Assembly (NCBI RefSeq): GCF_030272615.1
Contig: NC_081412.1
Span: 27,166,001-27,230,000 of the forward strand
Direction of reading: 5' to 3'
DNA from: Cryptomeria japonica
Lineage: Eukaryota; Streptophyta; Pinopsida; Cupressales; Cupressaceae
DNA: 64,000 nucleotides
Below, piece by piece: positions 10,851 to 22,626 of this stretch. Within the stretch, counting starts at the first letter, position 1. Every line of letters begins with the position of its first letter. A model generated the notes under the pieces. That model worked only from the letters and a program-made list of their open reading frames with translations. It ran no database searches and had not been told where the DNA came from. A program made the translations under genes and the position numbers.

Positions 10851-12062
10851 GACTGGGAGATTTGGCACCCACTTGACTGGAAGATGCGTTAGCGAAATCC
10901 ATGGTGGAAATTGTTGTGGGCTCAATTGCATTGAGGTATAAGGCTATAGTGTGGTCATTAGTCCAGTCAATAAGTTCAGGATATATTAAAGGTAAGGGTG
11001 CTCATGCTGAGATGTTTCAAAGGCATTAAGGGTCATGATAGAAACGTTAAAGTCTTCAATATGTATTTCAATGTCTAGGGCAATACTCTCATCAGAATGA
11101 CCTCTCGCAATTAGTTCTTGATTGCCCTCGATTAAATCCAAGTCGACCGAATGTGATTCTAATTCAAGTGATTTAGTTCCTAACATTTGTCCTGCATATG
11201 CATGAACTACATCGACACCCACATCTTTTTCATAGCAGGTTTCTTCAGCTGATTGTTCAGAATGATAAGAATCCCATTCCCATTCATTGGAATTTGTCTC
11301 ACTAGCAGCTTGCAATCTGCATATTTGTTCATATATCTTTTGGTTTGTTTCTTCTGTTTTCCTCACTATCTCTTTTCTTCTCTGATATTCAGCTTCCTAT
11401 GGGTTGATATTTAGTTCTGTTAGTCTTTCTATTAGTTCTCCTTGCTTTATAGGTTAGCTTCTTGTCTATTTTGATTTGAAGTTGACTTTGCTTGGGAAGT
11501 GCCATTATTTTGTCTTTTTTTACTGATTAGAAGCTCTCACTTTTTGTGATCTTATGTTTTCTTGTTCTTGTTGTTTGGCAAATGCTTCTTCTCTTTCAAT
11601 TGCAAGTTGCTCTTGTCTTTTGTCATGTTCATATTTTTGTTGCCTAGAAGATGTTTCTTCTTGTGGAGTAACTTATCCATACCCTAAGTGTGATTTGTCT
11701 GTAGCCTGCTAAGTATGAGGTTGTATGGGTTCTAAGATACCTTCTTTTCTTTTTTCTATAGGACCTATTCCAGCGTATCCCATTTTCTGAAGGATGTTAA
11801 ATCCTTTTTAATATTTTTTTGTAGGTACTCTGACATTATTGATTTTTTGTTAAACTTCTTCATCCTTATATAGTCATTGTAGCACATCTTTGTCCTATGT
11901 TTCCTCAGATAATGTCCCAACACTAACAAATGCTCCATCAAATATTGGAAGAGGTTTTACTACTAGTTGTTGTTTTGAGTTTGATGGTTTACCATAAGAT
12001 TTTAGGAGAAAGTGGCAATTGTGACAGTGAATATTCTCCATTCCCTCGATCTCTTAGTTGTA
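10851..12062 (-). pseudogene. Ty3/gypsy polyprotein, spacer between protease and reverse transcriptase, decayed
   Basis: The minus-strand frame 11366-10986 encodes an acidic segment (EWEWDSYHSEQSAEE, ELESHSVDLDLIEGNQELIA). It continues in another frame as IYPELIDWTNDHTIALYLN and then MDFANASSSQVGAKS. A hydrophilic acidic stretch at this place, after protease and before RT, is usual for the Tat-like branch of plant gypsy elements. No RT motif (YxDD-type, YRDLN) follows. Instead the sequence passes into the leader repeats of the oppositely oriented element. Confidence 0.5.
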
Positions 12063-12720
12063 TCTACTTTTCAAAAATTGACAAGATTGAGGAAACTAAT
12101 TTTTTCTTGGATTGTGTGCTTGGAGACAATGCCTCTCTATTATGTGGAACAATGACCTCTTGTGTTGGTTTCAAATTACTACAATATTGGAATGGATTCG
12201 AGTCTACTGAAATTGTGACTTCTTGCCCATTGTACGGAAACTTCAAGCACTAGTGATAAGTTGAGGGAATAGCTTGTATATCATGAATCCATGGTCTTCC
12301 CAAACATATGTTACATATGATAAATCCAGATCTAGAACTTGGCATGTTGTATCTTTCTGCAAGGGTCCTACTCTGATGGGTAATACCACAATTCCTTTGG
12401 AGGAACGTTCTTCTTCATCATATGCTTTTATTGTGATCTTTTTATGGGGATCAACTGCATCTTCAAAATAACCTAAAGCACAAACAAGATTAAATGAGCA
12501 AATATTCAAGCCAGCTCCTCCATCTATTAGGACAAGTTTAACATGTGTTTTATGAATAAGGACTTCAATATGCAATGGAGCGTTATGAGGATGTTGCAAA
12601 TACATGTCATCTTCTTATGTGAATGATAATCAATAAGGTGTTGTGAGGTGTCCCACCATAGTTTGGAATTGATCTACATCAAGATCTTTGGATACCATCG
12701 TATCTACTCGCGCTCTTTCT
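12063..12720 (-). pseudogene. Ty3/gypsy retropepsin (aspartic protease) region
   Basis: The minus frame 12605-12243 contains VKLVLIDGGAGLNICSFNLV, in which DGGAG takes the place of the usual D(S/T)GA/S active site. It goes on to KKITIKAYDEEERSSKGIVV and then VTYVWEDHGFMIYKLFPQ. Such proteases release gag and pol proteins during retrotransposition. Further family-like sequence follows to 12064 (KFPYNGQEVTISVDSNP) after a stop at 12243-12245. The reading is interrupted, so it is non-functional as it stands. Confidence 0.7.
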
Positions 12721-14678
12721 TAAATTTCTTTATGTGCGGGTGAAAGTTTTAAAATTTCTAAAATTGATATTTGCGCGGGAGTTTTTTGTAGTTGAATCAC
12801 TAGACTATATTGTTTTGAAGTGGATGACGTGTCATTTGTAGGACCCGACAAAATAACTTTGGCTTTTCTTCTTGTGATAACATGGGCGGGTTCTTCTTGT
12901 TGTTTCTCTTTTACCACATTCACATTAACCATGTTATCATAAGTATGAGCATAGTTCACTTTTGCTTTATCCTTGCCATTTTGCGCTACTGATGATTCAC
13001 CCTTCTCATAATTAGGAAGCAGAGTTTTGAAAGTTGTGTGTGATTCATTTTTCTTATGCCCATCCACAGTTATTATGCCATTGTCAATCAAATATTGGAT
13101 AACATGCTTTAACCACTGACAATCATTTGTTTGGTATCCTTTGTTTCAATGAAAATCACAATAATGGTTGTCGTTCCACCAAGCAGGTTTTACCTTGGGT
13201 TCAAAGTTCCTTGCTTCTGGCAAGGTAATCAACTTGTTTGCAAGAAGTGTCTTTAGTGCTGACCTAAGTGGTTCACCAATGTTAGTAAATTTCCTGTGAA
13301 AGAAATTATTGAAAGATGATTTTTGTTTATTGTCATCTTGTTGAATCATTGTTGTGTGATTTGATAAATTCAAAACTGGTTGCTTTGGTTTCACATTAAT
13401 ATTATCCACTATCCCATCATTGACAATGTTTCGATTTTTGTTCCAAAACTTGGGCTTATCTTTGTTGTTATTATTATTAGTGTTGTTGGGAGGAGGATTA
13501 ACTCCTTTGTATATCTTCAACTCTCCTTTCTTTATCATAGCTTCCTCCATCCTGATTCCATTATCAATCATCTTTTTGAAACTTGGATGACATTTTATTT
13601 TTTAGTTATAACTCATTTGTTCATTTAGATTGTCAATGAATATGTCCATCTTTTCATATTCTGGCACCATACGAGGATATCGTGCAATTAATCATCTCCA
13701 CCTTTGTAGAAATGTCATGAAAGGTTCTCCACTCTTTTGCTTGGTGTGACACAAGTCTAGCATTGTGATCTAATGTTGTATGTTGTACGCATATTGTGAA
13801 ACAAATTTGTCCACCAATTTTGCAAATGATCTAATTTCAGGTGGAAGTTTCGAGAACCATTCCATAGCTTGTCCACTTAAGCTCTTTGGAAATAACATCA
13901 TTAAGTATGTGTCCTCATGTGCGAATTCCATGCTCATCATGCAAAATTCTTTTATATGATCTTGGGGATCAGTTCTTCCATTATATTTATCATATCCAGG
14001 AGTTTCACAATTTGGAGGAAAAGGTATCATGTTGAGACTTCTGTCAAATGGATAAGGATAGATTTCTTGAAGCGAATACTTCTTAGTAGTTCCCCTTTGT
14101 ATATCTTGAATTTGTGTTTGAAGAGTTTGTATCTGTTGCATGAGAGCTAAGAGAGGATCATCGACACGATTTCTCCTCATATCATCATGAGTTCTTATGT
14201 GATCATGATCTCTTCTTGTATCATCATGATTCCTTCTTATGTCATCATTAGTTCTTCGTGTGTCCTCATGAGTTCTTGTGTCATCATTAGTTCTTCATGT
14301 GTCCTCATGAGTTCTTGTGTCATCACAATTCCTTCTTGTGTCATCATTAATTCTTTGTGTGTCCTCACAAGTTCTTGTATCATTAGGGATTCTTGTGTCA
14401 TCCTTTTTGCGACTAAAAAATTATTCATTTTGTTCATTGTCATTGTAAGTGTTGCTTGATCTTCCCCTTTGTCTTAAATTGTTTATGTCAATATCTTGGG
14501 GAAGTTTAGCACTAGATTTTGCTAATATTAGGAAGTATTTTCCTTTTTCACCCTCCAATATTTTCTCCATGAATTTATAAAATTTAGGATCTTGTTGAAT
14601 TTCTTTGATGTGTTGACCAGTTATCTCTTCTTCTTGTATTTCATTTCCTTGTGCCATTTCCTCATGATCTTCAGCCAT
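12720..14678 (-). pseudogene. Ty3/gypsy gag, decayed
   Basis: Successive minus frames give a complete gag outline. The N-terminus (MAEDHEEMAQGNEIQEEE) lies at 14678-14421, a repeat-coded hydrophilic segment at 14400-14190, and the retrotransposon gag domain at 14180-13770. That domain contains MIPFPPNCETPGYDKYNGRT, DPQDHIKEF and SLSGQAMEWFSKLPP, ending SFAKLVDKFVSQY. Next comes a C-terminal region with a CCHC-like knuckle read as YCDFH, stop, NKGYQTNDC (about 13155-13115). The tail at 13091-12720 is polar. At least four stops or frameshifts break it. Gag packages element RNA. The order gag-protease on the minus strand fixes the element's orientation. Confidence 0.8.
14190..14395 (-). repeat. 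Minisatellite within gag (Thr-His-Glu-Glu-Leu repeats)
   Basis: On the minus strand, units translate as RTHEELMMTQEL and variants, repeated about five times with unit lengths near 36 bases. On the + strand the phrase GTTCTTGTGTCATCAT recurs. The expansion lies between the gag N-terminus and the conserved gag domain. Confidence 0.85.
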
Positions 14679-14699
14679 TTCAAGTGTTTCTATTTTTGT

Positions 14700-16881
14700 T
14701 TCTTTGATCTTTTATCTCCGAGTCCTGGTTAAAACGGGCATACACGTGTTATGAATGTTTTGCAAGGTTTCAATTTTGTATAATGTGTCTCAATAAGTGA
14801 TTAGTTGTTGGGGTAAATATGATAGATTGATAAGACACGAAATGGTCATTCAAGTATTTGCGAGTTTGCAATTTTTCGATCTTAGTTTGGAGTGAAAATT
14901 TTGTAATTTTTTATATGACCAAGTTCAATAGGAATGATATATCCTATGATAGAGAACAAGGTTAATTTGATCAAGTGTTCTAGTTTTGTGATAAAGGATG
15001 ATAGATCCTAATGAGAAACTATGTTTGAATGATCAGTTTATCAAATAAAATGTGATTATGCACTTTGAGATGTTAGATCTTGAACTTGTTGGAAATGAAT
15101 ACTTGAGAACCTTAGTGTGTCTAGCTTTGAATCTATTTTGATAGAAGATAACCTGACTAAGTGATCCAAAAAGATGACCTAATCAATATGTTTGACTATT
15201 TGAGAAATGGGTTGCTTTTGTAACACCATGACAGGGGCATACTATCAAGATGCTATGCTCAAGATGAAAAAGACCAGGTATATTTTGTCCTATGATGTAT
15301 CAGGACTAGCCAGGAAAGTATGATAGAGGTATGTAAAAGATCAGAATCATATAAACAAAGTTTTTTGGACTTAGGAAGATAGATTTTCTTACGAAAAAAA
15401 TGCCTAAGACCATACGACAAACTACAAGTAACCAGACGACAAACTAGGTTACTCATATGAGACGTTGTTAAAAAGTGTTCAAAAGATTTTCAAAGTAGAC
15501 AGTGAAACTTGCAGGCTCGTACGACAATGAACAGAGGCTCATACGACAATGAATAGATATTAGTATGAAAAAAGGGGCAATTGAGGTCTTGAATTGTACA
15601 GAATAGGATCAGACAAGAAACGAGTTTTGACAGGAAACACGGTTTTGACCACTGAGTTTGATGCTTTAGTTGATTACTCAAGTTTCCAGTTTCAATTTCA
15701 AGTTGTTCAGTGATAGTTTTAGATAGTTCAAGGATAAAGACACAATAGACATGCAAGATTTAAAGTGAATTCAAGCACATCATGCTAATCCTAAGGATGT
15801 TGGATGAGAGAGAAAACTTTTGCTTGCAGACTTAGGTACACACACAATATCTAATCAGAATACGTCCACTGAGTCTCACACAATGGATTCTCAATGTCGT
15901 ATTAGCTGACTCCAAATGCTAATCGGGGCACGATATGGCAACTATCTTGGGAGAGTTACTATCTCTCTTGCACAAAGATTATCCCCCTTTTGGAGGTGAA
16001 CCAGGTAGCTTCTATCCTAGAGTTCTTAGTAAGGGTTTCCATTCGAAGTTACCCCTTGAAATCACGCAAGCATGATTGAGGCCTATAGCCCGACTAGGTA
16101 TCAAGAAAGATGTAGTCACGCAAGCGTGATTGAGACCGTGAGGCCCTACAAAATGCCTGATGTGAGAAATCTCAAAGAGAAAACTCAAATAACTCCATCC
16201 TCCAAGACTTTAATCTCAAAGAGGCCTATTCATTATAGTGATTCGGAATTCTTGGGTCTAGTTGTACTCACTTGGGTCATTCTCATAGGGTGGTTACTTT
16301 TTCCCACTGTGATAGGCCTGCTAAAGGAACACAAATCTCAAACTAGAAAAGTTTCAAGGGTCTGGATTTCTAATTGTCTATGTAGACAAGAGCATACTCT
16401 CCTACCTTTTAGACTTTTCTCAAACACGAAAAATAGATTTGTGTATTTACCACATCACAATTTAGGTGCCTAGAAACCAATTAAGAACACACAAAGTTTT
16501 CTTGAATCTCCTTAGGCAACCTACAAAAATAACGAAACAGTAATCATATTGTTTTTGAGCGATACAGGCGTGTTCTTAGATAAACATTCTACAAAAACTT
16601 GTCAGGTTGTGAAAATCAATTAGATAGATAGAAAATAGATCAGGGTTAGCATTAGTTGCCAGAAAAATCAAATCAGAAAAGTACTCTATTTTTCATGCAA
16701 GAAAGCAGAAAATCCTATGAACTTTCTCACCTGACCATATGCAAATTCTCACCTACCCATACGACAAAAGATAGAATATCGTACTACATTGAATAGAATG
16801 TCGTATGAGAATTTGAAAAGAATGTATGGACAAAAAGATGAGAATTTGATGATCTGTGAGGCCAAAAAATTGAGTTTCTAG
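14700..16881 (-). other. Leader of the minus-strand gypsy element
   Basis: This is the non-coding stretch between the primer site and gag. It contains scattered copies of a motif read on the minus strand as TTGTCGTATG or TTGTCGTACG (near 15410, 15435, 15522, 15542, 15895, 16760, 16802). The frames seen here (for example 16072-16473 on the + strand) show no family resemblance and I treat them as chance. Confidence 0.5.
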
Positions 16882-16900
16882 CCCCACAGTGGGTGCCAAT
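16882..16900 (-). promoter_or_regulatory. Primer-binding site of the minus-strand gypsy element
   Basis: On the minus strand TTGGCACCCACTGTGGGGC lies three bases inside the LTR edge. It closely resembles the primer site of the left element. Confidence 0.6.
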
Positions 16901-16903
16901 TAA

Positions 16904-17919
16904 TGTGTGTGTGAAATTTGGAATCTGTGTCTGAAACACAAACACTCAATAAATCATTGCATGCATGGTTAGTTGATGAAAATCATAAATGTATAAACCA
17001 TAACAAATCGACCTATTGCCTCCTAAAAGATGTGAGTATAGATTTGCTCTCAGATTTATCTAAGCAATAACAGTGACTAGACTACACCAAGATGGAGGAT
17101 TTAATCTATATGAATGCAAACTAAATGAATGCAAGATTAAGAAAATTAAGCATGATTAATCTAAAATGATATGAGACGCATGATGATTGAGATAAAAATG
17201 CCTATAGTGATGATGCTAAAATCTAGGATACAAGGGATCTTTATTGCTCCAAAATGAGGGGTATCTATAGGAATTCCAAGGCCAAAGATGAGGTGGCAGG
17301 AATCGACGGTCTAGATTTGATCTGAAGATATCGAGGTATAAGATTGGAGAAGTTGGAGAAGAGGTTGGAGGAAGGGACACTTGTCATCTCTGTGGTGACA
17401 AGTGTCAAGGAACCTTGCTCATGAGAGGGCAAGTGTCCAAGGGAGGAGACATGTGGCAAAAGTGCCATGTGTCTCAAGGGGAGAATATCCAACCCATAAG
17501 AGGTTAGGGTGTGCAAGATAGGATAGGGTTAGTTAAACCTAGGATTAGATAGAATGGGTTAGGTTATGGGGAGGTTAGGTTAGGTGGTTATAAGTTAGGA
17601 TCCATGTGCTCATTTGAATTTAGAAATTCAAATATTAGGAAAAGATAATTAATTTCAACAAATCATGATTTGATTTGTTTTAACTAATTATGAGATAGGA
17701 AGAAAATTAAATGGAAGGAATTAATTAATTTAAAATTAATTTATTAAAGGGGGAATATGAAATTAACTATAATGAATAAATCCTTAGATTTATTTATAAG
17801 TAAATGAATGGGGAAATTAATCAAATTATTTGCGAATTCAATTAATTAGGAAGGGTTATTAATTAAAAATAACTTTGTATTTAATTAAATTATCTTCAGA
17901 CCATTTTTAGGTGTATACA
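16904..17919 (-). repeat. Ty3/gypsy 5' LTR (minus-strand half-element)
   Basis: Read on the minus strand, it starts TGTATACACCTAAAAATGG at 17919 and ends CACACACA at 16904, giving 1016 bp bounded by TG..CA. A primer site follows. The next bases outside are ATATT (17920-17924). A matching copy of this LTR is not present to the left, so the element has lost its 3' half. Confidence 0.75.
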
Positions 17920-17937
17920 ATATTCACCCTCTTTCTT

Positions 17938-18110
17938 CAAACATTAATGTTTTCATTTCTCTCTTTTGCAGGGCACACTGATTTCTCAATAGTAGAGTAT
18001 TTACAAATCCAAAATCAACATCGCCTTCTGACTTTCAAAAATCATCCCCACCTTCACTATAAATAGTTCTTCTTTATTTATCTTTATCATTTTTTAAATT
18101 CACATTAACC
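17938..18110 (+). repeat. Diverged copy of an unclassified repeat unit
   Basis: Segments such as TTCAAACATTAATGTTTTC and TTTACAAATCCAAAATCAAC match, with changes, 23893-24020. The copy is broken at 18115 by a copia LTR insertion. Confidence 0.6.
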
Positions 18111-18529
18111 TATGATGTTGGCATTAGATTGTCATTAATGTCAATAGTTAAGAAGATGCAGTGGACAAAGATACAGAGATGATAAATGCCACTGGAGAAC
18201 AAGTGCGGCTTGACTAAGAAAAAGTGTTGTTGCAACATAACATAACACACCATGTTAGTCCCACATGAAGATATAGAAGGAAAGCATGGGTTGTGTTATT
18301 GGGACTTGCAAATTGGACAAGAAGACATGCCATTGAGTTGGTAAGGCATTGAGAAAACTGGTTTGACTCAAGTAGAAGTGCAGTTGCAATTATGGTAACA
18401 CATCGTGTTAGTCGCACACAGTTACGGGGAGTGTCAGTTGCACATCGTTTTATCGCTCTCTTTTTCATGATCAACTCTTTGTGTTGACTGAAGGTAGCTG
18501 CAAAACCATGATTGGGGATGTAAATAACA

Positions 18530-18757
18530 CGATGGGTTAGTTGCCCTACCATCCTGCAACAAAGAAGACTTAAGACAAAAGTCTCTGCGGGGTAGTTTCA
18601 AATATGACAAGTTAGTTTCCCTGCCATCCCGTAGCAAGGAAGACTTAAGACAAAAGTCTATGCGGGGTAGTTTCCACTGTGATGGGTTAGTTGCCTCACC
18701 ATCCCGTAGCAAGGAGGACTTCAGACAAAAACCTCTGCAGGGTAGTTTCCACTGTGA
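18530..18757 (+). repeat. Three tandem copies of a ~70-bp unit
   Basis: GGGTTAGTT(G/T)CC..ACCATCC, then AGACTTAAGACAAAAGTCT, then GCGGGGTAGTTTC recurs three times, starting near 18533, 18606 and 18673. The open minus frame 18787-18434 (repeating FCLKSSLLRDG) is a by-product of this repeat. Confidence 0.85.
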
Positions 18758-19367
18758 AGAAACAATATCACCACTAGCCCACAACAAGGACCTGGGAAAA
18801 ATGATCTCGCTAGATAATTAAAATGGAAGATTGGGTGCAAACCTTCTAGCACACAAGAAGGTTGTTTTCATGAAAGTGCATAACACATGTGTTAGTCAAT
18901 CTATGGAACACACCAGCACGTAGCTCATAAATCCAACGTGGATTTATTCTACATGTGGACCTTTTTGTGAAAAGAGGGATATGTTGATGGGTCCCACCAT
19001 CCACCATGTGGTTGAGTGACATGTGAATGCTCTTTGGACAAAATGTTTAGCTGGTCTATAAATTTAAGAGCATACGAATCATAGATTATTTTTCAATCTA
19101 CACAACAAACAATAAAAGGAGTAAGTGCTAGGCAGATTTGCAGTTAAAAATATGTTTTTGAAATGGGAGCTATGTGCAAAGTCAAAAAGATTTTAGAGGT
19201 TGCTAAAAGAAGTAAGATGGCATTTATTTTGGACGGCTACAGATTGAGAAGAAGAGACAAGAAATGTTTTTTAATGGCTAGAATATTTTTTGAAATACCT
19301 TTTGGAGGGAAAATTCTTTAGGTGTGTACATGACCAAAAAATGGAGAAGTGTGAAAAATAAAGGTAG

Positions 19368-20520
19368 GTGAATGAATGAGTGCAAGTGTTGTTGGCATGC
19401 AGGTGTTCACATTGTTTTCAGTTAAAGTCTGCGGGCAAATTTTTGATCGGGATGTTTCTTTTCTTTCTTTAGCTTTCCAGCTGCACTCGACGTATGAGCC
19501 AAGTGTCATCTCGACGTTGCCTCGATGACCCGTGTTTTATGTTTCAAAGTCTCAAAGAGCGCGGAGGTAACAAATGGATTGGTTCTTGTGACTTGGCTTT
19601 TCTTTTGGGCCCCACCCTGTAGTTTGAGAAAGATGGAGACACCTGGCCTCTCTGCGGTGTTGGTAATATTTCGGTTGGGATGCTCTTCCATAGAGTTTCC
19701 TTTGTTCTTTCGTGTGTCCTTTAGTGTGTGTTCTTACAGAGTGCCAAGACATGGCTTTTCTATTCAGGCGAGTACGAAGATCATCGCGGCTGGGTGGGAG
19801 TAACAACTTTGGAGGCCGTTTTGTTGGGTGTGTTCCTGTGGATTGCCATGGCATGATTTTTTTGTTTCAGGGGTGGTTGTGCTTGGCTGGCGGATGTTTG
19901 GGCTGCTAGTAGAGTCGTGGGCTCTATTTATGCTTGTTTTTTCCCTGTTATGGGGGTTCAGAACTTTCAGAAAGAAACAATTAAGTTTTCTTAGTTAGAA
20001 TTTTGGCCTTTTAGCTGTTATTGTTTTCTGAAGAAGGTTAATCAAATTGTGCCTACGACCTTTGTGATGCCTCTTTTCAACATGCTTTGATGGTTTTCTG
20101 TGCTTTCCATTGTGATTCTGATAACTTTGGAAATATATATCTAAGACTCTGTCGATTAAACTATGTTTTGCACTTGTTATCTGGTAGATGCATGATTGAT
20201 ATTTCTTTATGTTGCAAAGGAATTTTAATTGTATCTTAGTTGTGGTTTTGTCCGAATATGTAGATTGTTGAATGGGCTTTAAAACCACATGTTTTTGGGT
20301 CTTATATGATGTTAATGTTTTTATAAAATGCTCTAGCGTATCGCCTTAGTAGTTTAGATCTTGTTGTTTTGAGTTTTCTTTCTTCCCCTTTTCTCAAAAC
20401 CATAAGGAAGAATCGACTTCTCAAACCCGGAGGTCATTCAGTGAGTCTTGCACAATTGGTCCCCCATCACTGAATTTCCCATAAGGTTGTTTGCTTTCAG
20501 AGTAAAATTTAGAGTCAACA
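19368..20520 (+). repeat. 5' LTR of the nested element
   Basis: 1153 bp, TGAATGAATGAG to GAGTCAACA. From about 19604 onward it aligns with 20784-21694. Its first 235 bases have no partner in the window. Confidence 0.8.
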
Positions 20521-20530
20521 GTTCTTTTTC

Positions 20531-20550
20531 TGGCATGCCTGGTGGGACGC
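20531..20550 (+). promoter_or_regulatory. Primer-binding-like site of the nested element
   Basis: TGGCATGCCTGGTGGGACGC lies ten bases after the 5' LTR. Its position is right, and the sequence resembles, but does not equal, the TGGTGCCCACCGTGGGGC sites of the other gypsy elements here. Confidence 0.45.
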
Positions 20551-20783
20551 CTTAAAGTTAAAATAAAACTCTGAGCCATTTTATGAGTCATAGGCCTGTT
20601 ACCATGAGTCAAACAACCTCTAATCCCAGTCTACTCTTACCACCTCTGGTGACCATTCATTTGGCCATATCCTCATCCTCGCAGAGTTTGCACGTCTTCC
20701 CTGCAGTCTCCCTCATAGTGATGGCACATATTCCCCCCAGGAAATTCGTGACCTGGGATAACGGGAGCCCTCTTATTCCCCCA

Positions 20784-21694
20784 ACCCCGCCCTGTGGTTT
20801 GAGAAAGATGGAGACACCTGGCCTCTCCACAGTGTTGGTAATATTTTGGTTGGGAGGCTCTTCCGTAGAGTTTCCTCTATTCTTTCGTGTGTCCTTCAGT
20901 GTGTGTTCCTACAGAGTGCAATGGCATGGGTTTTCTATTCAGGTGGGTATGAAGATCGTCACGGCTGGGTGGGAGTAACAACTTCAAAGGTCATTTTACT
21001 TGGTGTGTTCCTGCGGATTGCCATGGCATGATTTTTTTGTTCAGGGGTGGTTGTGCTTGGGTGGCGGATGTTTGGGTTGTTAGCAAAGTCGTGGGCTCTA
21101 TTTATGCTTGTTTTTTCCTTGTTATGGTGGTTCAGAACTTTCAGAAAGAAACAATTAAGTTTTCTTAGTTTGAATTTTGGCCTTTTAGCTGTTATTGTTT
21201 TTTGAAGAAGGTTAATCAAATTGTGCCTACGGCCTTTGTGATGCCTCTTTTCAGCATGCTTTGATGGTTTTTTGTGCTTTCCATTATGATTCTGATAACT
21301 TTGGAAATATATATCTAAGACTTTGTCGATTAAACTATGTTTTGCACTTGTTATCTGGTAGATGCATGATTGATATTTCTTTATGTTGCAAAGGAATTTT
21401 GATTGTATCTTAGTTGTGGTTCTGTCCAAATATGTAGATTGTTGAATGGGCTTTAAAACAACATGTTTTTGGGTTTTATATGTTGTTAATGTTTTTATAA
21501 AATGCTCTAGCGTATCGCCTCAGTAGTTTAGGTCTTGTTGTTTTGAGTTTTCCTTCTTCCCCTTTTCTCAAAACTATAAGGAAGAGTTGAATTCTCAAAC
21601 CTGGAGGTCATTCAGTGAGTCTCATGCAATTGGTCCCCCATCATTGAATTTCCCATAAGGTTGTTTGCTTTCTGAGTAAAATTTAGAGTCAACA
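20784..21694 (+). repeat. Truncated 3' LTR of the nested element
   Basis: It aligns with 19604-20520 and ends in the same GAGTCAACA, followed by the duplication GTAGG. It is preceded by a pyrimidine-rich CCCCCAACCCCGCCC and not by a polypurine tract, as expected if the true LTR start and the tract were deleted. Confidence 0.8.
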
Positions 21695-22515
21695 GTAGGT
21701 AAAGAAGCTCTGCAAAAACATAGGTTACAAAATAGATGACAAATTAAAGGGCTACATGTGTGATAACATGATGTCGATGTAGGAATAACACGGTAGAAGA
21801 GATTGCACTCAGAATGATCAGATGTGAAGAGGGAATAAGTGGAAGCTCAAAGCCAAAGTAAAAACGGAAAAAAATAGAGGACTAAGAAGGAAGAGCAAAG
21901 GAAATAAGAAAGGTACAACAAAGAGGTGAAAAAGATAAGTATAAATAGAGGATATAGAATAGAGAATAGACAAGAGCACACCGAATCAAATACATAATAT
22001 TTACATTACATAGTGGGGATCTATAAAGATTGTATAGAGGGTGTGTGTGTACTGAATAGAGAAGAGCGAAGAAAAAGCAGGAACAAGAATCCCAAAAGTG
22101 AGAAGGTTGTATAGAGGGTGTGAAAGAACTCAGAAGAAAATACGCATCGAGTGTAGCAGAGAAAAAGAATAGAGGATCCAAAGTCTCCAGAGAAAAGAAC
22201 TGAGACCTGAGAGAAGAGAGAGAAGAGAACTAAGGTGGAGAGCATAAAGCAAAGACTAGAGAGTTGAGAATCGAGGCAGATAATACAAAACATTAGTTAC
22301 ATAGAGTGGGGAAGAGAAAGAGGACTGAACCAAGTAGAAATCAGAGAGTTGTGTGCAGAGACAAGAAGAGAATGAAGTGCAAAGGACAAAGCTTGTGTGC
22401 AAAAAAGAGTTGAGCCATTCTCATGTGTATATAACACAACGGGTTACAAAAACTCATTTGTAACAAGGTACTCAACTTGCAATTATAATTTTCTCTTATT
22501 GTAATCGTCTGAGTT

Positions 22516-22626
22516 GGTGCTCAGATAGGGGGTTGGTGCCCATAAAGCTAGGGGTTGGTGCTCCTTTGGGTTGGTGCCCATAAGTCTAGGGGTTGGTGTT
22601 CCTTTGGGTTGGTGCCCATAAACTTT
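22516..22626 (+). repeat. GGTTGGTGCCCATAA tandem repeats
   Basis: Alternating GGGTTGGTGCCCATAA and GGGTTGGTG(C/T)TCCTTT phrases recur about three times within 110 bases near the 3' end of the copia LTR. Confidence 0.85.

Larger units (their letters stand above)
19368..21694 (+). mobile_element. Internally deleted gypsy-like LTR element nested in the copia LTR
   Basis: It is flanked by the 5-bp duplication GTAGG (19363-19367 and 21695-21699). It has a full left LTR (19368-20520) and a primer-site-like sequence. It keeps only about 260 bases of internal DNA, and a right LTR that lacks its first ~235 bases (about 20784-21694). A deletion has joined the internal region to the middle of the 3' LTR. 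The internal piece contains a possible gag start, MAHIPPRKFVTWDNGSPL (20721). The LTRs differ at roughly one base in ten in the first 230 aligned bases, so it is an old insertion. Confidence 0.85.

Noticed and set aside
10861-10880. A primer-site-like TTTGGCACCCACTTGACTGG on the + strand
   Set aside because: There is no LTR end before it, and the minus strand here reads through as gypsy coding sequence (SSQVGAKSPS), so the match is probably chance.
16072-16473. 133-codon + strand frame as a gene
   Set aside because: It is antisense to the gypsy leader, has no recognisable domain and no promoter.
19368-21694. Simple tandem duplication of about 1.18 kb
   Set aside because: The flanking GTAGG duplication, the TG..CA ends and a primer-like site show a retroelement with two LTRs, not a plain tandem copy.
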